Positions 59,207-64,000 of a stretch of 64,000 nucleotides of DNA are shown piece by piece. The notes beneath the pieces were generated by a model that saw nothing but the letters and a program-made list of their open reading frames with translations, was not told the DNA's origin and searched no databases. This DNA comes from JACVRW01 sp963757815 (GTDB lineage Bacteria > Actinomycetota > Thermoleophilia > Solirubrobacterales > Thermoleophilaceae). Location: NCBI GenBank assembly GCA_963757815.1, contig CAVWSN010000009.1, positions 62,001-126,000 on the forward strand, read 5' to 3'. The first letter of the stretch is position 1. Every line of letters begins with the position of its first letter. The translations under genes and the position numbers were made by a program.

Positions 59207-60001
59207 TCAGCCCTGTCGTGGCCGGTGGCTTCGCTCGGGTCGGCGGCGGGCCGCCACGCCCTCCGCGATCAGGCGCCCAAGATCGCCCGAGGGCGGCACG
59301 CCGAGCTCGCTCGCCATGAGTCGCTTGCAGCGCTCGTATTGGCGGACCGCCTCGCAGTGGTTGCCCTCCGCGAGGTGCATCTCGATCATCACCCGGTGGG
59401 TGGACTCGCGCAGCGGCTCGGCCCGGAGCGCCGCGAGGCCGGCCTCGAGGGCCTCCCCGAAGCGGCGCTCGGCGGTGAGTCGCTCGCAGAGGCGCTCGAG
59501 CGCGTGCAGCCGGATCTGGCGAAAGCGCTCCCGTTCCGCCTCGGCCCACTCGTCGTACCAGTCGGGAAGGAGATCCTGGGAGCCGCACAGCTCCGCCACC
59601 AGCTCGGGGCGGACCGGCCCGTGGCCGCCGAGCACCTCCCGGGCGGCGGCGCCGACGCGGTCGAAATCGACCTCGACTCCGGGCGCGAGCTCGAGCTCGC
59701 GACCCTTCGTCCGCACCACCTCGCCGGCCGCGCGGTGCAGGCGCCATAGCGCCGAGCGCAACGACCCGGCGGCGCGCTCCTCGGTGGAGTCGAGCCATAG
59801 CTGCCCGGCCACATAGGCACGCGCGACCGGTCCACGCCGGAGGCCCATGAACGCCAGCAGGCGCCGTGCGCTCGAGGGCAGGAGAACGCTCACGCCGGAG
59901 CTCTGATACTCCAGCGTCCCCATCAGGGCCAGGCGCGCGCCGGCGGACACGACCCCCTTGTACGCCCCCGCCGGGGTGCCGTCAACCGCATTGTGAGCCA
60001 T
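59207..60001 (-). CDS. SARP-type transcriptional activator (winged helix plus BTAD)
   Basis: 264 residues. Residues 25-115 form an OmpR-like winged helix (ARLALMGTLEYQSSGVSVLL, SSARRLLAFMGLRRGPVARA, EERAAGSLRSALWRLHRAAG). The rest is the helical bacterial transcriptional activator domain (LLPDWYDEWAEAERERFRQI, RLTAERRFGEALEAGLAALR, STHRVMIEMHLAEGNHCEAV and YERCKRLMASELGVPPSGDL). This is the SARP/AfsR N-terminal architecture without ATPase or TPR parts. I chose ATG 60001; the frame upstream to 60376 is antisense to the next gene. It is divergent from the metzincin operon, and SARP-type direct repeats lie between them. Confidence 0.85.
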   Translation of the reverse strand: MAHNAVDGTPAGAYKGVVSAGARLALMGTLEYQSSGVSVLLPSSARRLLAFMGLRRGPVARAYVAGQLWLDSTEERAAGSLRSALWRLHRAAGEVVRTKGRELELAPGVEVDFDRVGAAAREVLGGHGPVRPELVAELCGSQDLLPDWYDEWAEAERERFRQIRLHALERLCERLTAERRFGEALEAGLAALRAEPLRESTHRVMIEMHLAEGNHCEAVRQYERCKRLMASELGVPPSGDLGRLIAEGVAARRRPERSHRPRQG

Positions 60002-60073
60002 CCCACAAAGGGGCCGGCGGTGCCCGATGGGAGGCGAGAGGCCGCGGCTGGGGTGATGGTGAGCGGCCGCCTC

Positions 60074-60102
60074 GGTGACGCGCGGGTGACGCTGCGGTGA
60101 CG
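60074..60102 (+). promoter_or_regulatory. Three GGTGACG heptamers at 11-bp spacing: SARP operator candidate
   Basis: GGTGACG occurs at 60074, 60085 and 60096, each separated by exactly four bases. A diverged GGTGATG stands at 60052, two periods upstream. Direct heptamers with 11-bp spacing just before the -10 region are the known architecture of SARP binding sites. Here they lie 54 bases before the metzincin ATG and 73 bases from the SARP start. No clear -10 hexamer is seen 8 bases downstream (ACACCC). Confidence 0.65.
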
Positions 60103-60155
60103 GCTCCGACACACCCTGAGCGCAGCCCGCACCCCCGAGAGAAGAGGCCCCGCAC

Positions 60156-62393
60156 ATGCCGGCCCCCGCAGACCCGACCGTCGTCCAGGAAAATGGCGTC
60201 GCCGCAGGCGAGCTGGACTTCGAGGAGCTCGCGACCGGAAACGGGAGCGCACTAGGTGAGCCGACCTCCGTGGACGGCGCCGTGCCGACGATCGCCGGGC
60301 AGGCGCAGGAGGAGGCCTCCGAGGCGCCCCCGGCGCCCGTCGCTCCGATTCCACTCCCCCCGGTCGGGGTCCACAAGCGCCAGGTGCGCGGCCGCTACCG
60401 CGGCGCGGCGGTCGGCTGGCAGCTCGACCTCCGCGTGGACGTCGACGGGCCGCGCCCGACCAACCGGGTGAGCGGAGACTTCTTCTCGATTTCCGGCGCG
60501 ACCACGGCTTACTTCGGCTCGTTCGTCGTCGACGCCGTTTCGATCGTGACCACCGCCTCCGAGGTGAGGATCGTCGGAATGGGCACGTTCACCTGGACCG
60601 CGGCCGCGCCGCTGGTGCGGGTCACGATCCCGCGCGTAACGGCCGGGCAGGCCCTGAAGCCGGCGACGATCCAGTTCGTGACGCCGCCGTCGTCGCCCGG
60701 TGCGAGCTACCTGTGCAACTTCGGCTCGCGCTACTTCCGCACCGTCCAGTGGGAGCAGGACTCGGTGGCCGGCGCAGTCCCGTTCGTCTCCTACGGCACC
60801 GGCTCGCTTCCGCAGCCTGCGGGCAGCCCGGCGCGAATCCTGACGGTCTCGAAGGCGTTCGCCGAGGCGGGTATCGCGCTGCAGGAGGCCGGTACGCCGA
60901 ACGTGATCCCGGTGTCCGCGGCGGGCCCAGGGGTGTCGCCGAGCTGGAGCGACAGCGAGCTCCATAACGCGATGACCGGCCACTTCAGCCTGCACTCGGA
61001 CCAGCCCCAGTGGCGGGTCTGGATGCTGGTCGCGACCACCCACGACCAGGGTGCGCGCGGGATCATGTTCGACTACTCCGACGCGTTCCAGCGCCAGGGC
61101 GCGGCCGTCTTCTACGACGCGATCAAGGGCACGTCCGCCGATGCGCAGCGCGCGCAGCTGCGCACCTACGTGCACGAGCTGGGGCACGCCTTCAACCTGC
61201 TCCACTCGTGGGACAAGGGCTTCGCGGACCCGCCGCAGCCGCTCGGGCCGAACGGAGGACTCGGGGATCTGTCCTGGATGAACTACGCCTGGAAGTACCA
61301 GCCGCCGCCCCCGGCCCCCGGCGGCGAGAGCGCGTACTGGGCGAGTTTCCCGTTCCAGTTCACCAACAACGAGCTCGCGCATTTGCGCCACGGCTTCCTC
61401 CGGAACGTGATCATGGGGGCGAACCCGTTCGCGAAGGGGGCGGGGGAGATCGACCCCGACCTCTTCGACGACCCGCTCACCGACAACTCGGGGCTCGCGT
61501 TCGAGCTGCGAGCGAAGGACGCGTTCGCCTACGGCGAGCCGGTGGTGGTGGAGCTCAAGCTGTCGGCGACCGACCTGCGCGGGCGCGAGACGCATGGCTA
61601 CCTGCATCCCAAGGACGAGTTCGTGAGCCTCGCGATCCGGCAGCCTTCGGGCCGCGTCGTGCGCTACCGGCCGATGCTGCGCCGCTGCATGGACCACGAC
61701 CGCAGCGTGCGGCTGGACCCGGGGCAGCCCGCGATCTACGACAGCGCGTACATCGGCTTCGGCCGCGACGGCCTCTACTTCGAGCAGCCCGGGCTCTACG
61801 AGCTGCGCGCACAGTACCTCGCCGCCGACGGCTCGCGCATCGTGTCGCCGCCGCTGCGGCTGCGTGTGCGGCCGCCGGCGTCCGCCGAGGACGAGCGCGT
61901 CGGCGAGCTCATGTTGGGCGAGGAGCAGGGCAAGCTGCTGGCCCTGCTCGGCTCCGACTCGGACGAGCTACGCCGCGGCCGCGAGGCGCTCGACACCGTC
62001 GTCGAGGAGCACTCGGACCACCCGCTCGCGGTCTACGCGCAGCTGGCCAAAGGCATCAACTGCGGCCGTGACTACAAGAACCTCACGCCCGACAAGCGAC
62101 TTCACGTGCGCGAGGCCGAGCCGAAGGATGCGGCCAAGCTGCTCACGGCAGTCGAACAGGCCTCCGCGGCGCCGGACGACGGCGGCGTCGACAACATCAC
62201 GCTGAACATGGCGATGCGCAGGCACGCCCGCGCCGAGGCCAGGGCCGGCAGCCCCGTCAAGGCGGCGAAGGTCATGGACCGCATGGTCTCGATCTTCGAG
62301 TCCAAGGGGCTCAACCCTCAGGTGCTGCAGAAGATCCGCATGCAGGCCGAGGCGACCAAGGAATCGATAGCCGACGAGGCGAAAGGCGCATGA
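60156..62393 (+). CDS. Metzincin-like protein of unknown family
   Basis: 745 residues, no signal peptide or TM. Residues 1-70 are acidic and Pro/Ala-rich. Residues 75-200 look like a beta-sandwich (VRGRYRGAAVGWQLDLRVDV). The catalytic region has HELGHAFNLLH at residues 340-350, that is HExxHxxNxxH, and a Met-turn SWMNY with Met 375, the pair that defines metzincins, although position 8 is Asn in place of the usual Gly. Residues 450-590 form another beta-rich domain (VVVELKLSATDLRGRETHGY) and the last 150 are helical (ELRRGREALDTVVEEHSDHP). I know no named family with this layout. It overlaps the next gene by four bases. Confidence 0.7.
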   Translation: MPAPADPTVVQENGVAAGELDFEELATGNGSALGEPTSVDGAVPTIAGQAQEEASEAPPAPVAPIPLPPVGVHKRQVRGRYRGAAVGWQLDLRVDVDGPRPTNRVSGDFFSISGATTAYFGSFVVDAVSIVTTASEVRIVGMGTFTWTAAAPLVRVTIPRVTAGQALKPATIQFVTPPSSPGASYLCNFGSRYFRTVQWEQDSVAGAVPFVSYGTGSLPQPAGSPARILTVSKAFAEAGIALQEAGTPNVIPVSAAGPGVSPSWSDSELHNAMTGHFSLHSDQPQWRVWMLVATTHDQGARGIMFDYSDAFQRQGAAVFYDAIKGTSADAQRAQLRTYVHELGHAFNLLHSWDKGFADPPQPLGPNGGLGDLSWMNYAWKYQPPPPAPGGESAYWASFPFQFTNNELAHLRHGFLRNVIMGANPFAKGAGEIDPDLFDDPLTDNSGLAFELRAKDAFAYGEPVVVELKLSATDLRGRETHGYLHPKDEFVSLAIRQPSGRVVRYRPMLRRCMDHDRSVRLDPGQPAIYDSAYIGFGRDGLYFEQPGLYELRAQYLAADGSRIVSPPLRLRVRPPASAEDERVGELMLGEEQGKLLALLGSDSDELRRGREALDTVVEEHSDHPLAVYAQLAKGINCGRDYKNLTPDKRLHVREAEPKDAAKLLTAVEQASAAPDDGGVDNITLNMAMRRHARAEARAGSPVKAAKVMDRMVSIFESKGLNPQVLQKIRMQAEATKESIADEAKGA

Positions 62394-63569
62394 GCCCGGC
62401 CCAAGAGCCACCCGAGGTCAGCGCGCTCTGGGCGGCCGTCGAGCGCGGCGACGTCACGTTCCACCAGGTGGCGACGGCCTGGTTCGAGTCGCGCTTCACG
62501 AGCGGTGATGCGCGCCGGAAGGGCCAGAAGGATGACGCCACGCGCAGCGCCTACGCTCGCGTCTTCCCCAAGCTGCTCGAGGTGTTCGGCGAGCAGCGTG
62601 GCTGCCTGATCAGCGCCTACTTCTGCAGGAACATGCGGGTGGGCGTTGCGCTCACGGACATTGCCAAGGCGGCCGAGAAAGACGACGGGCCGCTGCAGAG
62701 CCTCGAGGAGCGTCAGGCCTACGAGCGGGAGTCCGCGGAGTGGGGGGCCTGGAAGCGATTCAGGGCACGGCGCCGGAACGCCAACCACGGCGAGGCCAGC
62801 AACACCGCGATTCACCTCGAGCCGATCTTCGGCGACCCGGACAGTCCGCGGGCCAAGGAGCTGCTGTTTCGCTGCCTGCGCGTCCACTATCACGCGCTCG
62901 AGTTCCTCAAGCCGAAGCCGCGCAAGATCTGCATGCGGATGACCTTCAACGTGATCACCATGCTGCTGGGCACGCTCGATACGCGGGCGGGGAACGGCGG
63001 CAAGGCCAGCGCCTTCGATCAGAGTCCCGAAGACCAGCGCACGATCGAGAAGGAGCTCGAGGCCACCGAGTCCTACTTCCTCCAGTCCGCGCAGCGCACC
63101 GCCCGGCTCGAGTACCTGATCGGGATGATCCCCGGCCTGATCCTGGCGGCCCTCGTCGCGGTCCTGATCTGGAACGTGACCGAGGTACCGCAGGAGTTCT
63201 CGATCGCGCTCGTGGGCGGCGCGCTCGGCGCGCTCGTCTCGGTGATGGAACGCCTGACGGCGGGCAAGCTCACCCTCAACCACGAGTACGGCAAGGCGAC
63301 GCTGCGCATCCTCGGAGGAATGCGGCCGTTCATCGGAGCGCTGTTCGGCTTGGCGCTCTACGTGCTGATCTCCGGCGCGCTGATACCGATGGAGGTGCCG
63401 GACGCGGACAAGCAGAGGTACTTCTTCGCGGGCATCGCGTTCCTCGCCGGCTTCTCCGAGCGCTGGGCCCAGGACATGATCGACCCGGGCAAGCTGCCGA
63501 CCCCCACCGCGCACACCACCGCGACCGGCGCCGGCGGGTGCGCGCCCGCCGGCCCTGGTCGCCCGCTAG
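62390..63569 (+). CDS. Four-TM protein with soluble N-terminal domain
   Basis: About 390 residues. Residues 1-240 are soluble and helical, with a conserved-looking region YARVFPKLLEVFGEQRGCLI, LRVHYHALEFLKPKPRKICM. Four helices follow: YLIGMIPGLILAALVAVLIW, FSIALVGGALGALVSVMERL, PFIGALFGLALYVLISGALI and FFAGIAFLAGFSERWAQDMI. In its own frame the sequence turns to nonsense after about 63530 and runs on to 63763 through the next gene. A one-base shift near 63530-63565 brings it to the TAG at 63567-63569, which overlaps the next gene's ribosome site, so I place the end there. ATG 62390 overlaps the metzincin stop. No family recognised. Confidence 0.65.
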
Positions 63570-63579
63570 GAGAGCCACG

Positions 63580-64000
63580 ATGCCCCCGTTCCCGAAGCCG
63601 CGCTTCGACTACAGCCCGCGTGTGGCCCGTGAGCTCGGCGCCCTGCGAGCGCTGCGTGAGGAGCGCGGCATTCCCGCCAAGCGCGACGACCGGCTCCTGC
63701 TCGCCACCTGGAACATCGCCAACCTGGGCGTGCAGGAGCGCAGCGAGGCGGACCACGAGCTGATCGCCGAGATCGTCAGCTGGTTCGACCTCGTGGCGGT
63801 GCAGGAGGTCGGCGACAACCTGAGCGGGATCCGTGCGGTCCGCGACCGGCTCCCGCCGAGCTGGCGGATGCAGTTCTCGGAGGCGGGCGGCAACCGCGAG
63901 CGGGCCGCCTTCATCTACGACGCGAGCAAGGTGGAGCCGCTCGAGAAGACCGGGCGGCTCGCGATCCCTCCGTCCGAGCTGGCGCGCATCAGGCTGAACG
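63580..64000 (+). CDS. Endonuclease/exonuclease/phosphatase-fold protein, cut by window end
   Basis: From ATG 63580, with AGGAGAG five bases upstream. The EEP signatures are LLLATWNIANLG (metal-binding Asn) and FDLVAVQEVGDNLSGIR (catalytic Glu), then RAAFIYDASKVEPLEKTGRL. The visible 140 residues correspond to the first half of the domain; the His motifs lie beyond the window. EEP members include DNases, sphingomyelinase-like lipid phosphatases and inositol phosphatases, and this half cannot tell them apart. It has no signal peptide. As third gene of the metzincin operon it probably shares its role. Confidence 0.82.
   Translation, partial: MPPFPKPRFDYSPRVARELGALRALREERGIPAKRDDRLLLATWNIANLGVQERSEADHELIAEIVSWFDLVAVQEVGDNLSGIRAVRDRLPPSWRMQFSEAGGNRERAAFIYDASKVEPLEKTGRLAIPPSELARIRLN

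Noticed and set aside
60002..60376. Longer SARP-type protein starting at 60376
   Set aside because: The added 125 residues are antisense to the metzincin gene and low-complexity, and they would cover the putative operator.

Overview
The window is about 70% G+C or more by eye and almost completely coding. Genes are separated by a few bases or overlap as ATGA, GTGA or TTGA, and GTG and TTG starts are common. The gene set is that of a free-living aerobic actinobacterium: GuaB3, actinobacterial ctaC/ctaD/ctaE/ctaF, a SARP-type regulator, an H1-like Lys/Ala tail protein and a c-di-AMP riboswitch in front of a cell-wall hydrolase. The style and neighbourhoods suggest the Thermoleophilia/Solirubrobacterales rather than Streptomyces or Mycobacterium; this placement is inference. 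I see no rRNA, tRNA, CRISPR array, prophage or insertion sequence.

Layout. 1-5.1 kb: end of a histone-deacetylase-like gene, then a leftward block of asparagine synthase, glycosyltransferase, a small coiled-coil protein and a zinc-ribbon/TM/SPOR protein, and a small Flp-type pilin. 5.2-8.7 kb: murI-rph-rdgB-cation efflux. 8.7-12.3 kb: roadblock-like protein, H1-like tail protein, tldD and pmbA/tldE. 12.5-19.4 kb: HU, pyrF, LysM protein, D,D-carboxypeptidase, sugar-phosphate kinase, guaB3, guaA. 19.4-27.7 kb: accessory stretch with a serine hydrolase, an MMPL exporter, a channel-like protein, two gene relics, a molybdopterin oxidoreductase with its reductase, and an M23 peptidase behind a c-di-AMP riboswitch. 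27.8-38.3 kb: rplM-rpsI-glmM-glmS-acpS-nnr-CBS-alr-cca-corA, linking ribosome, cell-wall precursor and tRNA maturation genes. 38.3-46 kb: Lrp/LysE pair, HIT, cold shock, infA, small secreted or membrane proteins, STAS, glycosyltransferase, dihaem cytochrome c, ROK regulator. 46-55.2 kb: a family 3 glycosidase and a leftward aa3 cytochrome oxidase operon that also carries a tandem stress-like protein, an inositol-phosphatase-like gene and very small membrane proteins. 55.3-59.1 kb: murein endopeptidase, DUF4394 protein, a VOC protein and ACC deaminase. 59.2-64 kb: a SARP-type regulator divergent from a three-gene operon (metzincin-like protein, four-TM protein, EEP-fold protein cut by the window end).

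The most unusual locus is the last one. Between the SARP gene and the metzincin operon lie three GGTGACG heptamers spaced exactly 11 bp, the geometry of SARP operators, so the regulator probably controls this undescribed operon. Other notable items are the c-di-AMP riboswitch, a ribosomal protein S9 with an acidic repeat extension of about 200 residues, and the tandem stress-like gene inside the oxidase operon.

A caution on quality: at least a dozen otherwise intact genes, including essential guaA, rpsI and ctaE, need a one-base shift to read through. The shifts go both ways and are scattered over the window, which looks like residual indel error in the assembly rather than biology. I report such genes at full length and mark the shift points.
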